Shown one piece after another: positions 1 to 9,175 of a stretch of DNA of 47,122 nucleotides. This DNA comes from Alphaproteobacteria bacterium (GTDB lineage: Bacteria; Pseudomonadota; Alphaproteobacteria; Rickettsiales; JABCZZ01). The stretch spans positions 1-47,122 of the forward strand of contig JABCZZ010000011.1 of the NCBI GenBank assembly GCA_013289445.1, given 5' to 3'. The notes beneath the pieces are model-generated. The model searched no databases. It was given only the letters and a program-made list of their open reading frames with translations, and was not told where the DNA came from. How positions within the stretch are numbered: position 1 is the stretch's first letter; each line of letters begins with the position of its first letter. Position numbers and translations under genes: made by a program.

Positions 1-2
1 AT

Positions 3-86
3 ATCACGGGCGATGGCGGTGCGATCGGCAAGGATCTGGCGGAAAACCTCAGGAAGCTGGTGAACAAATATACGCCAGCGTCTTAA
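3..86 (+). CDS. C-terminal tail of an unidentified protein (5' end outside window)
   Basis: One plus-strand frame is open from the left edge and stops with TAA at 84-86. It encodes a charged, helix-like tail of 27 residues (ITGDGGAIGKDLAENLRKLV, then NKYTPAS). It would converge on the MFS gene and overlap its last 4 bases, a packing seen elsewhere in this window (ppk against its neighbour, thiG against virD4). The family cannot be recognised from so short a piece, and a chance open frame cannot be excluded. Confidence 0.35.
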   Translation: MTGDGGAIGKDLAENLRKLVNKYTPAS

Positions 87-1372
87 CGGTCGTCGGCAAG
101 CCGTCCGCCGGCAGTGAAAAGCCAGGCCGTCACGCCGGTGTTGAGGATCGCAACGGCAAGGAACACTTCCGCCACAGTGAAATGAAGCTCATAGAGCACA
201 AGAGCGAGCGCTGCCGCTGTTACCATGAATGCTACATTGAGCACGTTGTTGCAAGCCATCACCTGCGCACGATGTTTGGGTTCGCTCCTCTGCTGCAAAA
301 GCGCATAGAGCGGCACCATGTAAAAACCGCCGGCAATGGCAGTGACAAAGACGTCAAAAACCAACCGCCAGCTCGACGGCTGGGCAAGGAATGCGTCTGC
401 CGACAGCAAAGCACCCTGATGCTCGCTAAGGCTATGCGGGCATATCCAGTAAAAATCAAAAATAAAAATGCTCATGACGAGGGCGGCAAAACGCACCGTC
501 ATGGTCGACACCCTGCCGCCTAGAATCATGCCGCAGGCCACCGCACCAATGCCTGTGCCCACCGAAAAACTCGTGAAAAACAACGTCACTACATTTTCAT
601 TGGCACCCAGCACCTGTTTGGCAAAGGGCGGAAGCTGGGTAAGGAAAGTCACGCCGATGAACCAGAACCAGGAATTAGCCAGCGCGCCCTTGCGCAGCAG
701 GCGCCGCTTAAATACATAGCTGATAATATCGAACGTCTCGGCCAGCAGGTTGGCACGCACGCGCACGCTGGGGTCACAGATCCTGGCATGGGGAATGAAT
801 TTGCTTGAAAGCACGCCCAACAGCGCCACCACCACCACGATGGTCGAAACCAGCAGTTCGCCGTGCGGTCTTAACACCAACAAGCCGCCGCCCAGCGTGC
901 CCAGCAGCATGGCAATGAATGTCGCCGTTTCCATGAAGGCATTGCCTTCCATCAGTTCGCTTTCATTAAGCTGGTCGGGCATCAGTGAATATTTCACCGG
1001 ACTGAAAAATGCCGAATGCGCACCCATGCAGAAAAGCACAACGAACAGAAATCCGATGAGGTGAAAATAAAAACCCACGGTAGCAAATGCCATGAAGCCG
1101 AGCTCGGCGTATTTGATGATGCGTGCGAGCAGCGCCTTATCGAATTTGTCGGCAAGCTTGCCGGCGGTAGCGCAAAATACGAGGTAGGGGAAGGCATAGA
1201 CCATGCCGGAAAGCGTAAGCAGTGTATGGGGATCAACACGCAGTTGGTCGGAGGTGTAATAGGTCACCAGAATGATGACGGCATTCTTAAAAAACTGATC
1301 GTTGAAGGTGCCCAGAAATTGCGTGAGAAAAAGGGGCAGAAACCGGCGCGAGCTTAATAAATGCGAGGCCAT
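83..1372 (-). CDS. MFS transporter, LplT-like
   Basis: This 429-residue, very hydrophobic protein has about 12 predicted membrane spans and acts in the inner membrane. It opens with a short basic stretch and the segment FLPLFLTQFLGTFNDQFFKN (residues about 12-31), which matches the first helix of the major facilitator subgroup containing the lysophospholipid flippase LplT. The motif-A-like loop after TM2 reads GKLADKFDK. A lysophospholipid or related lipid substrate is therefore possible, but LplT partners (an acyl-ACP synthetase/acyltransferase domain) are not visible here, so the substrate is open. The gene lies downstream of sixA on the same strand with a 78-base gap and is convergent with the partial gene at the left edge. 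The ATG at 1372 gives full family length. Confidence 0.8.
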   Translation of the reverse strand: MASHLLSSRRFLPLFLTQFLGTFNDQFFKNAVIILVTYYTSDQLRVDPHTLLTLSGMVYAFPYLVFCATAGKLADKFDKALLARIIKYAELGFMAFATVGFYFHLIGFLFVVLFCMGAHSAFFSPVKYSLMPDQLNESELMEGNAFMETATFIAMLLGTLGGGLLVLRPHGELLVSTIVVVVALLGVLSSKFIPHARICDPSVRVRANLLAETFDIISYVFKRRLLRKGALANSWFWFIGVTFLTQLPPFAKQVLGANENVVTLFFTSFSVGTGIGAVACGMILGGRVSTMTVRFAALVMSIFIFDFYWICPHSLSEHQGALLSADAFLAQPSSWRLVFDVFVTAIAGGFYMVPLYALLQQRSEPKHRAQVMACNNVLNVAFMVTAAALALVLYELHFTVAEVFLAVAILNTGVTAWLFTAGGRLADDR

Positions 1373-1450
1373 AGGTGATATACATGTAATGCAAAGTCGA
1401 AAAAAACCTATAGCAGCCGCAGCCTGCGGGCAAGCTTCTTGCCTAAGATT

Positions 1451-1963
1451 CTATAAGGTCTGCGGTGTAATGAAATCAGTGAGCGTGCCTTCGCCGGGAA
1501 TAACGTCTTTCCAATAATCGCCCGAGAAACCAAGCACGGCGAGTGAGCCGGTGGGATATTTAAGTTCAAGCTTGATACGCAATGCCGTGCGTTCCGGCCG
1601 CGACAGTATCAGCGCAAGATGGTGCATGCCCGGATTATGACCGACCAGCAGGACAGAAGATGCCTTATCGGAAAGCAGCCGTATGTAATGCAGCATTTCA
1701 TCGGCAGTGGCGAGGTAAAGCTTGTCGATGAACTGTACAGGCACAGACGCCCCTGCAGCCTCCACAATGCGTTCAAAAGTTTCACTGGTGCGCGCCGAGG
1801 GCGAAGCAATGGCTACATCCGGAACATAGCTTTTCTCCTTGATGTAATTACCCATCATCGTGCAGGCCAGACGCCCGCGCGCGGCCAGCGGACGCTCCTT
1901 GTCACCTAAGTCCTTACTTCCCGGTTCGGCCTTGGCATGGCGTAGTAAATAAAGCTTCTTCAT
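1451..1963 (-). CDS. sixA: SixA-like histidine phosphatase
   Basis: A small histidine phosphatase of about 170 residues. The phosphohistidine motif LRHAKA sits at the extreme N-terminus (MKKLYLLRHAKAEPGSKD), and the second catalytic histidine lies in LLVGHNPGMHHLA. Length and motif spacing fit the SixA family, which removes phosphate from histidine phosphotransfer proteins; small-molecule phosphatase activity is an alternative. I chose the inner ATG at 1963 because family members start right before the KLYLLRHA strand. An in-frame ATG at 1975 would add four residues, and neither start has a good Shine-Dalgarno sequence. The gene is divergent from ppk, with under 100 bases between the two starts, and is followed on the same strand by the MFS gene. 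Confidence 0.82.
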   Translation of the reverse strand: MKKLYLLRHAKAEPGSKDLGDKERPLAARGRLACTMMGNYIKEKSYVPDVAIASPSARTSETFERIVEAAGASVPVQFIDKLYLATADEMLHYIRLLSDKASSVLLVGHNPGMHHLALILSRPERTALRIKLELKYPTGSLAVLGFSGDYWKDVIPGEGTLTDFITPQTL

Positions 1964-2020
1964 CAGGTTACCCATGTTTTGCGGCGGCCGGCTAATAACA
2001 CGTTCTTGCTAACTTCCACG

Positions 2021-2048
2021 TTGAATTTGGGCCGCAAGACGCTAGATT
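2021..2048 (+). promoter_or_regulatory. candidate sigma-70 promoter of ppk, near-leaderless
   Basis: TTGAAT at 2021-2026 and TAGATT at 2043-2048 are separated by 16 bases, an acceptable housekeeping spacing. Transcription would begin around 2055, only a few bases before the ppk ATG at 2058. No Shine-Dalgarno sequence is visible in front of that ATG, so the message might be leaderless. This is inference from pattern only. Confidence 0.3.
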
Positions 2049-2057
2049 ACGGCTCTC

Positions 2058-4217
2058 ATGGCAAACAAATCCAGCAAAAAACATATCGCATTGCACCATC
2101 CGGAGCGCTTCATCAACCGCGAGCTTTCGTGGCTGGCGTTTAATGAACGGGTGCTTGAGGAAGCCGCCAACAAGCGCAATCCGCTGCTTGAGCGGGTGAA
2201 TTTCCTGTCGATTTCCGCCATGAATCTTGACGAGTTCACCATGGTGCGTGTTGCCGGGCTCATGGATCATATCCGCATGGGCTCCACGCTCATCAGCGAC
2301 GATGGACTTAGCCCCGAGCACCAGTTGGAGCGCATTTCTGCGCGCACGCGCGAGGTGGTCATCCAACAACAAAAAACCTGGAACAAGCTGCGCGGCGAAC
2401 TCGCTCAGAACGGCATCGTTATTGAAGAGGTCTCCAAACTCGACGCAGCAGAAGTCAAGTGGCTTGAGAATTATTTCTCGGAAAATGTCTTTCCCGTGCT
2501 CACTCCTATCGCCATCGACCCGGCACACCCCTTCCCTTTCCTGCCCAATCTCGGCATTGCACAGCTGTTCCTGTTTTCACGCGGCAACAAGAAGAATGAG
2601 CAGATTGCCATTCTGCCGTTTCCGCAAAAGCTTCCGCGTTTCGTGACCTTGCCACCGAAGAAGAAAAAAAAGAACGTCATTCGCTATGTGCGGCTGGAGG
2701 ACATTATCGAGCTTAATTGGGGCATGCTGTTCCCGCGTTCGGAAAAGAAGGCCTCGACGCTCATCCGCATCGTGCGCGATTCCGATCTCGATATCGAGGA
2801 GGAAGCCGAAGACCTCGTGCGCCATTTCGAACATGCGGTCAAGCAGCGCCGCCGCGGTCGAATTATCCGCATTAAAGTGGCCTCACCCATCAAATCTCCG
2901 CTGGTGCAGTTCATCATGGCGCAGATGCAGGTGGAAACCGACGACATCATCTCAACCCAGGGCATGATAGGGCTCGCCAATCTATCGGAAATATACGAAG
3001 CGCCCAGACCGGATCTTAAGTTTCCGCCCTATACCGTACGCTTTCCCGAGCGTATCACCGATTTTGGCGGTGATTGTTTTGCTGCCATCGAAGCTAAGGA
3101 CATCATCGTGCATCATCCGTTCGAAAGTTTCGATGTGGTGGTGCAGTTCCTGCGTCAGGCGGCACGCGACAAGGACGTGGTCGCCATCAAACAGACGCTT
3201 TACCGCACCAGCCAGAACTCTCCCATTGTGCAGGCGTTAATCGAGGCGGCGGAAGCGGGCAAGTCGGTGACCGCCGTGGTCGAACTGAAGGCACGCTTTG
3301 ACGAGGAAGCCAATATCAAGTGGGCACGCGATCTGGAACGCGCAGGCGCACAGGTGGTGTATGGCTTCGTGCATCTTAAGACCCATTGCAAGCTCTCGCT
3401 TGTTACCCGTCGCATGGACGGAAAGCTGCGTTCTTATGTGCATTTCGGCACCGGCAACTATCATCCCAATACCGCCAAGATATATACCGATCTTTCATTT
3501 TTCAGTTGTGATGCAGTGCTGTGCCGCGATGTGGCGCAATTGTTCAATTTCCTGACCGGTTATACTCAGCCCAAATCGCTTAACAAGCTGGTGATTGCGC
3601 CGCGCGACATGCGCAGTACGTTGCTTAAGCTCATCGACAATGAAGTCTCCATGGTCAAGGCAGGCAAGCCCGGCCATATCTGGGCCAAAATGAATGCGCT
3701 GGTCGACCCGGCCATTATCGACGGGCTTTACTGGGCCTCGCAGCAGAAAGTCAAAATCGATCTTATCGTGCGCGGCATATGCTGTCTTAGGCCCGGTGTG
3801 CCTGGGCTGTCGGAAAATATCCGCGTGCGCAGCATTGTCGGCCGTTTTCTTGAACATTCGCGCATTTTCTGTTTTGGCGGCGGCTATGGCCTGCCTTCCC
3901 CCAGTGCCAAGGTATATCTTTCCTCGGCCGACTGGATGCCGCGCAATTTTGACTGGCGGGTGGAAGCAATGATGCCGGTGGAGAATCCCACCGTACATGC
4001 ACAGGTGATGGGCCAGATCATGGTAGCCAATATCAAGGACGAGAAGAATTCCTGGTTGTTGCAGCCTGACGCCAGCTATAAGCGCGTGCCGGCAAGCGAC
4101 AAAAGTTTCTCGGCCCATGAATATTTCATGAACAATCCTTCGCTTTCCGGTCGCGGCAAGTCGCTTAAGAAAGCCAAATCGATTTTCAAAGATCTGTATA
4201 AGCTGCGCAAAAAATAA
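2058..4217 (+). CDS. ppk1: Polyphosphate kinase 1
   Basis: This 719-residue protein has the usual PPK1 length. It reversibly transfers the gamma phosphate of ATP to inorganic polyphosphate at the inner membrane. The N-terminal domain contains RFINRELSWLAFNERVLEEA (residues about 14-33), a family hallmark, and NLDEFTMVRVAGL. The autophosphorylated histidine is His462 in YVHFGTGNYHPNTAKIYTDL, and the second phospholipase-D-like half contains RDMRSTLLKLIDNE. The stop codon directly abuts the stop of the convergent PEPC-like gene with no intervening base, leaving no room for a terminator. The exopolyphosphatase gene follows in the same orientation about 3.4 kb downstream. In many proteobacteria ppk and ppx are adjacent, so the PEPC-like gene looks inserted into that pair. 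Confidence 0.96.
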   Translation: MANKSSKKHIALHHPERFINRELSWLAFNERVLEEAANKRNPLLERVNFLSISAMNLDEFTMVRVAGLMDHIRMGSTLISDDGLSPEHQLERISARTREVVIQQQKTWNKLRGELAQNGIVIEEVSKLDAAEVKWLENYFSENVFPVLTPIAIDPAHPFPFLPNLGIAQLFLFSRGNKKNEQIAILPFPQKLPRFVTLPPKKKKKNVIRYVRLEDIIELNWGMLFPRSEKKASTLIRIVRDSDLDIEEEAEDLVRHFEHAVKQRRRGRIIRIKVASPIKSPLVQFIMAQMQVETDDIISTQGMIGLANLSEIYEAPRPDLKFPPYTVRFPERITDFGGDCFAAIEAKDIIVHHPFESFDVVVQFLRQAARDKDVVAIKQTLYRTSQNSPIVQALIEAAEAGKSVTAVVELKARFDEEANIKWARDLERAGAQVVYGFVHLKTHCKLSLVTRRMDGKLRSYVHFGTGNYHPNTAKIYTDLSFFSCDAVLCRDVAQLFNFLTGYTQPKSLNKLVIAPRDMRSTLLKLIDNEVSMVKAGKPGHIWAKMNALVDPAIIDGLYWASQQKVKIDLIVRGICCLRPGVPGLSENIRVRSIVGRFLEHSRIFCFGGGYGLPSPSAKVYLSSADWMPRNFDWRVEAMMPVENPTVHAQVMGQIMVANIKDEKNSWLLQPDASYKRVPASDKSFSAHEYFMNNPSLSGRGKSLKKAKSIFKDLYKLRKK

Positions 4218-7200
4218 TCAGGCGGAAAACATCATGGTTTGCGATTGTAATTCCACCGATTTTGCCCAGGCCGGACGGGTATAGGCGCGCGGCGTATGCT
4301 CTGACCACTCGTAAATGGCGCCCATGGCGGGATAGATCACTTTGTCGTAAAGACCATTTTCTGTGAGTTTAATCGTTTCGCTGTTAAATGCGGTTTCGCC
4401 TTTGCGGATGCTGTCAAAAAGTTGCGCGAGCTTGTTACGGGGCTCCTGGATGTTTTTCTTCGATAATTTCAATTGTTCACGCAGTGCAATCGGCAACGTT
4501 TCAAGAATAGCGTTAGCCGCCTTCTTGCCATCCTCAACATTCGTCATCGGTCGACCGGTGACGCTTTGATGCAGCTTGAGCAATTTGTTGGCGACCGCAT
4601 TGTACTCCAGATGTATCTTGGCCAGGCATTTCTTGGCCTTACCTTCGCGGTCATCCGCGGCAGGGGTGGACATTTCTAGTTCTCTTAATTCATGCAATTG
4701 CGGAGCGACATCGTAGCCAAGATATTTCCAGGCAACATCCATATCCGCCATAACGATGCCGTAGGTCATGCGGTTGATCGTATCTTGCGCCTTGGGATCA
4801 TACAGATACATTTTACGCAGATCGTCAGGATTGGTCTCAATACCTTCGAGATAGCGGCTGGCACCATAGAAAAGCGGTGCACAAATGCCCGATGCATTCA
4901 AAGCAGCGCCGAAACCTATGGCACGCGTTTTTTCCACGTCTACTGGCGGCGGGAATCCCGTTTTCTCAGAACTTGCGGTGACCGGCTCGATGCGTTTAGG
5001 CGGACGGGCGGCAAATTGCGTCAAATCAACGAAGACGCGGGCGGTAAAGGCATTGAGCTCCTTGAACTCAGCGGATTTGTAGAGGTCTTGGTAGGTATTC
5101 ATCATCGCGTAGGTGCGCGCTTTGGTTTCATGTTCCCACATGCCCGGGTTACTGGCCATATCCGCCATATTGCCCAGGTTAAGTCTGCACATCAGCGCCC
5201 GGTCGTTTTCATTGGAGAATTTAGCAAGAGGTCCCTTGTAAGGGTGCTCTATGGGGCTTGCGGGGTTTGTGGCAAGGCGGTTGCGCAGATTGCGCGTAAG
5301 CAGATTCATTGTCTTGTGCGAGATACTCTCGGCGGATTGGCGCATCGATCGTCCCTGCACCGTTTCAAACGACGAACTCACCGGCTGCGAGCGATGCACG
5401 CCACCGCCACATCCCGTATAATCGATAAGCAATACCGGCACTTCATTGTTAAGAAGTGCCTCACGGGTCTTTTCCATGGCATCCATCATGGCCGCAGCGG
5501 CGGCGGCGCTGCCTGCCTTGGTGATGTCACTGCCGGCGCCCATCATCATTTTGACGCCTTTGATTTCTTTGGTTTCATCCCCCGGATTGATTTTGAGCTG
5601 ATGCATGCGTTTGACTTCGGCTACCGTGATGCAGTGCTTGTCGGGGTGGGCGATCGAAAAATCATCAAGCAGATAATTGCTGGAATGAATGCCCAGATGC
5701 TGCTTGGCGAAATAGGGATTATTCATGGCCTGCGCCGTCATGGTTGCCGCGGGCAATTGTCTGTCCTGGTCAGGCATCGCCATATCGGGATGCTCGACAA
5801 GATTTACAATCTCTACTTTCTTTTGCGCATCCGGAGCGCGCAGCGATTCCATGACTTTTAGCATAAAAAAGGCTTCAAGCATGTCGGTTTTACTGCGGCA
5901 TTCGGCAATGAGATAACGTGATATGCGTTCGGGATATTTAGCGGCAAGTCCGAAAGATTCCATCGTCTGGTAGAAATTGAAGTCGTTCTGCGGGATGGTG
6001 ATGACGTGGACCGGGGTTTCATCCTTACGCGCAGGATCATTCTGTTGCGCTTCCAGCGCGCGCTTCTGTTCTTCATATACGGGCACCAGTTTGCCGATTT
6101 CAGCCAAACGTTCTGCCACCGCTTGCTGGACAAATGCAGTGAATTCCGGATGGCTTTTATCTTTAGAAAGAAATGTATCAAGCAGCATTTCAATCGACGA
6201 GGAGTCTTTCGGATTATGGCTCTTGATTTTGGCGGCCAGACCCTGCGGGAACTTATCTTCCGGGATGAGGTTCATCAGGTAATCGAGCACGTCGCGGTGC
6301 ATCTTTGCATTCTGGCGGATTTGTACGCGCAGTGCGGTGTCCTTGAAATTCATCGCCTGAATAATTAATGCATCGATAGAGCTGACACGCGGACGTCTGG
6401 AATCGACAATCTGCTGAAGATCTTTACGGTCGCGCAACTGCGCAAGGTCATTAAGAAATTCTTCGGGATTGGTGTATTCTTTCAGTTCCTGATCGCCGGC
6501 AAGCGCAGGAAATTTTTTCAGGAAGCCGCTGAAAAACGGCAATTTGGCGTAATGGCTGTATTGCTCGCCGAAATGCAGCACTTCGCGATCATCGGGTCTC
6601 TTGGATTTTCCGAACAAGCGGTCTTTGGCATAGTCCTCGTTAAATACCGGCTTGGATTGTTTGCTGGGCTCAGATTTAAATCCCGTCTTAAGCAAGCGCA
6701 TCATTATCTTGTTGATAGCATCGCGCGTATCGTCGGAAAGGGTCTTGCCGCCATCACTTCCCAGCGCGGTAAGTGTGCGGTAATAATGAAACATCATGGC
6801 ACGGTGATTGAGATCCACGCCCTTCTGCAACATCGACACAGTCATGTCAGGCTTGCTATCTTCGTCCCCGGGCGACCAGGTGCCGGGATCTACAATATGT
6901 CCGAATTTGTGCAATTCGTTCATGCTCAGGTCAGAAGAATTCTGTTCTGTTGCCTCAAGTATGGCATTGGCGGCCAGCGGCACGCTGTCAAACTGCAGAC
7001 GCGAGAACATGATGCTACGGTACATCTCCTGATCGATGTGCAGACGATTTTTCATGGGTTTTTGTAATGCTTTATCCAGATCCTGCAGTGCATTATGCAG
7101 ACGAATATTTTGTTCTGGATTTGGAGTGTAATAGCGTTTGTCAGCGCGACGTTTGAAGAGCTGGGGATTGGCAAGAAGCGCTTCCACTACTTTGCTTTCG

Positions 7201-7535
7201 GCATGGATAGCTTCATCAGTGAATACTTCAGTAGGGTGCGGCGTATGTACCAGTCCTTTAGTGAAGCCGGAGAGGTTGCCTAAAATCATGGCACGCGCAC
7301 TGTCTTTGCTATATGCGGATTTTAGGTTGTTATATATACTGCCAAGTTCAGCACCCAGCGGCCTTTGAGCATTGCTGGTATCCATGGTCTGCAAAATGCC
7401 CGCGGCATCCGCAACGCAACGGGTGACTACTTCTTTAAAGAAAGAACGGCTATAGACATTCTCATCCGATTCAGATTGTTCATAAATAATGCTAAAAATC
7501 TGGTCTACTATCGGGCTAAGCGCTTCAGCGAGCAT
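4218..7535 (-). CDS. Divergent phosphoenolpyruvate carboxylase-like protein
   Basis: A 1105-residue cytosolic protein related to PEP carboxylase but longer than the usual 880-950. Landmarks are in family order: HTPHPTE at 97-103 (equivalent of TAHPTE, catalytic His100 kept); MGAGSDITKAG at about 665-675 (GYSDSAKDAG in E. coli); IDYTGCGGGVHRSQP at about 704-718 where the family has FHGRGGSIGRGGAP; and AARPPKR at about 842-848 (GSRPAKR) followed by a stretch like GVESLRAIPW. The FHGRGG loop, which carries catalytic His and Arg residues, is rewritten, and the C-terminus ends MMFSA rather than the QNTG-type tail. It is either a strongly divergent carboxylase or a catalytically altered relative. 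The reading frame is intact, arguing against a pseudogene. It is convergent with ppk (zero spacing) and divergent from ppx. Confidence 0.75.
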   Translation of the reverse strand: MLAEALSPIVDQIFSIIYEQSESDENVYSRSFFKEVVTRCVADAAGILQTMDTSNAQRPLGAELGSIYNNLKSAYSKDSARAMILGNLSGFTKGLVHTPHPTEVFTDEAIHAESKVVEALLANPQLFKRRADKRYYTPNPEQNIRLHNALQDLDKALQKPMKNRLHIDQEMYRSIMFSRLQFDSVPLAANAILEATEQNSSDLSMNELHKFGHIVDPGTWSPGDEDSKPDMTVSMLQKGVDLNHRAMMFHYYRTLTALGSDGGKTLSDDTRDAINKIMMRLLKTGFKSEPSKQSKPVFNEDYAKDRLFGKSKRPDDREVLHFGEQYSHYAKLPFFSGFLKKFPALAGDQELKEYTNPEEFLNDLAQLRDRKDLQQIVDSRRPRVSSIDALIIQAMNFKDTALRVQIRQNAKMHRDVLDYLMNLIPEDKFPQGLAAKIKSHNPKDSSSIEMLLDTFLSKDKSHPEFTAFVQQAVAERLAEIGKLVPVYEEQKRALEAQQNDPARKDETPVHVITIPQNDFNFYQTMESFGLAAKYPERISRYLIAECRSKTDMLEAFFMLKVMESLRAPDAQKKVEIVNLVEHPDMAMPDQDRQLPAATMTAQAMNNPYFAKQHLGIHSSNYLLDDFSIAHPDKHCITVAEVKRMHQLKINPGDETKEIKGVKMMMGAGSDITKAGSAAAAAAMMDAMEKTREALLNNEVPVLLIDYTGCGGGVHRSQPVSSSFETVQGRSMRQSAESISHKTMNLLTRNLRNRLATNPASPIEHPYKGPLAKFSNENDRALMCRLNLGNMADMASNPGMWEHETKARTYAMMNTYQDLYKSAEFKELNAFTARVFVDLTQFAARPPKRIEPVTASSEKTGFPPPVDVEKTRAIGFGAALNASGICAPLFYGASRYLEGIETNPDDLRKMYLYDPKAQDTINRMTYGIVMADMDVAWKYLGYDVAPQLHELRELEMSTPAADDREGKAKKCLAKIHLEYNAVANKLLKLHQSVTGRPMTNVEDGKKAANAILETLPIALREQLKLSKKNIQEPRNKLAQLFDSIRKGETAFNSETIKLTENGLYDKVIYPAMGAIYEWSEHTPRAYTRPAWAKSVELQSQTMMFSA

Positions 7536-7666
7536 GTGAATACTTTATACTGTGAAAATAGCGTTATTTGTGTATGGATTACTCTGTTCTAAATTATCAG
7601 ATATTGGTTAACCGATGCTGAATAATTTATGAAGATTCTGTTACGGCCATAGTCAAGGAGCCTGCC

Positions 7667-9175
7667 ATGCCTTCTCACTATCCTTCTGAATCTTGGCGTG
7701 ATTCTGGCGAACGCTCGCATGAAGGGCGCATGGGGGTCATTGATATTGGCTCTAATTCCATCCGGCTGGTGATTTACGATGCCATCAAGCGCGCACCGCT
7801 GCCGCTATTTAACGAAAAAGTATTCTGCAGCCTGGGCAAAGGACTCGCCACGACCGGCAAGCTCAATCCCGAAGGCGTAAAAATGGCCGAGGGCTGCATT
7901 GCGCGATTTCTTGCGCTCGTGCGCGTGATGGATGTTGTCGAATTGCAGATACTCGCCACCGCTGCCGTGCGTGACGCTGAAGACGGTGCCGCTTTCGTCG
8001 AGGCGCTTGAGCGCAGGTTTCGCATCGATATCACTGTCATCTCCGGCAAAAAAGAAGCGCGTCTTGCCGCGGGCGGTGTCGCTTCTTCCATCTATAAACC
8101 CGAAGGGCTCGCAGGCGATCTGGGTGGCGGCAGCATCGAACTTATCGGCCTTGAAAAGGGCAACATCACCGAACAGGCCACGCTTCCCATCGGTCCGCTC
8201 CGGCTGCTTGACTCAAGCAAGGGCGAAAAAGACAAGATGAAAAAAATGATCGCCGAAGCGCTCTCCTCCGAACGCTGGCTGGAAAAAGTGCACCCGCCGC
8301 ATTTTTATGCCATCGGCGGCAGTTTTCGCGCGCTGGCGCATATTCACATGGCAGAAGAGAAATATCCGCTCGACATCGTCCATCATTACACCATCAAGAA
8401 CGGCCCCTTACGCAAGCTGCTCAAGGATATTTCGGCAGCCTCGCCGCAGGAAATCGCCAAGATGGCGGGTGCATCCGCCAAGCGCGTTGATGCGCTGATG
8501 CCCGCCGCTCTCGTGCTTGAATATTTGCTCGATATTACCGACCCCATCGATGTCATTTTCAGCGCCAGCGGCATACGCGAGGGCTATCTCTACGAAAAAC
8601 TTTCCCCCGCTGTGCGCGGCGAAGATCCGCTGATCGCGTCCTGTACCGATCTGGCGTCACAGAACGGGCGCGTGCCGGGTTACGCGCGTGAGCTTTTTGC
8701 CTGGATGTCGCCTTTGTTCGACGAGGAAAGCGAAAGCGATCGCCGCTTGCGTTTCGCCGCCTGTATCTTAAGCGAGATCGCCTGGCGCATTCACCCGGAA
8801 TACCGTGCCGAATGGTCATTCTCGCGCATCATCCAGTCGACGCTTACCGGGTTCTCGCACGCGGAACGTGTCACCCTTGCCCTTGCGCTCTATCACCGCT
8901 ACCAGTTCAAGCTCAAACATGACTGGGAGGTGCTGCACCTCATCAAGGATCGTGACATAGCCTGGGCACGCGTCATAGGTACGGCGGCCAATCTTGCATT
9001 TCAGATCTCGGGCGGCATGGCCGGCAATCTGGATAAAGTTACCATTGCGGTAAGTAAACACGAACTTGAAGTGGCGTTTGCGCCAGACGTTCAGGATTTA
9101 ATGTCGGACGCCGTCAAGAAGCGCGTGGACGGATTGGGCGAGACACTCAAGGCTTTTTCCAAAAGTTCCAAGTAA
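7667..9175 (+). CDS. ppx: Exopolyphosphatase / GppA-type phosphatase
   Basis: A 502-residue Ppx/GppA protein of the ASKHA fold, which hydrolyses terminal phosphates of polyphosphate or the 5' phosphate of pppGpp. The phosphate-1 loop is GVIDIGSNSIRLVIYDA (about 23-39), the second signature is AGDLGGGSIELIGL, and the C-terminal half is an HD-type helical domain rich in histidines (SEIAWRIHPEYRAEWSF, LALYHRYQFKLKHD). The ATG at 7667 is chosen because AAGGAG lies eight bases upstream; it adds a 21-residue polar leader before the usual start MGVIDIGS. Polyphosphate hydrolysis is the more likely job because ppk lies upstream on the same strand. The 3' end overlaps the convergent aat gene by 85 bases. 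Confidence 0.93.
   Translation: MPSHYPSESWRDSGERSHEGRMGVIDIGSNSIRLVIYDAIKRAPLPLFNEKVFCSLGKGLATTGKLNPEGVKMAEGCIARFLALVRVMDVVELQILATAAVRDAEDGAAFVEALERRFRIDITVISGKKEARLAAGGVASSIYKPEGLAGDLGGGSIELIGLEKGNITEQATLPIGPLRLLDSSKGEKDKMKKMIAEALSSERWLEKVHPPHFYAIGGSFRALAHIHMAEEKYPLDIVHHYTIKNGPLRKLLKDISAASPQEIAKMAGASAKRVDALMPAALVLEYLLDITDPIDVIFSASGIREGYLYEKLSPAVRGEDPLIASCTDLASQNGRVPGYARELFAWMSPLFDEESESDRRLRFAACILSEIAWRIHPEYRAEWSFSRIIQSTLTGFSHAERVTLALALYHRYQFKLKHDWEVLHLIKDRDIAWARVIGTAANLAFQISGGMAGNLDKVTIAVSKHELEVAFAPDVQDLMSDAVKKRVDGLGETLKAFSKSSK

Noticed and set aside
1396..1443. Terminator between sixA and the MFS gene
   Set aside because: A short palindrome (GGCAAG-CTT-CTTGCC) and a CCGCA/TGCGG stem exist, but the T-run on the minus strand lies about ten bases beyond the stem, so it is not a convincing intrinsic terminator.
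4692..5861. Long open frame (389 codons) on the plus strand inside the PEPC-like gene
   Set aside because: It is antisense to a protein with recognisable family blocks along its full length. The translation has the Arg/His/Gly-heavy composition of an antisense shadow, and no ribosome site or homology is evident.
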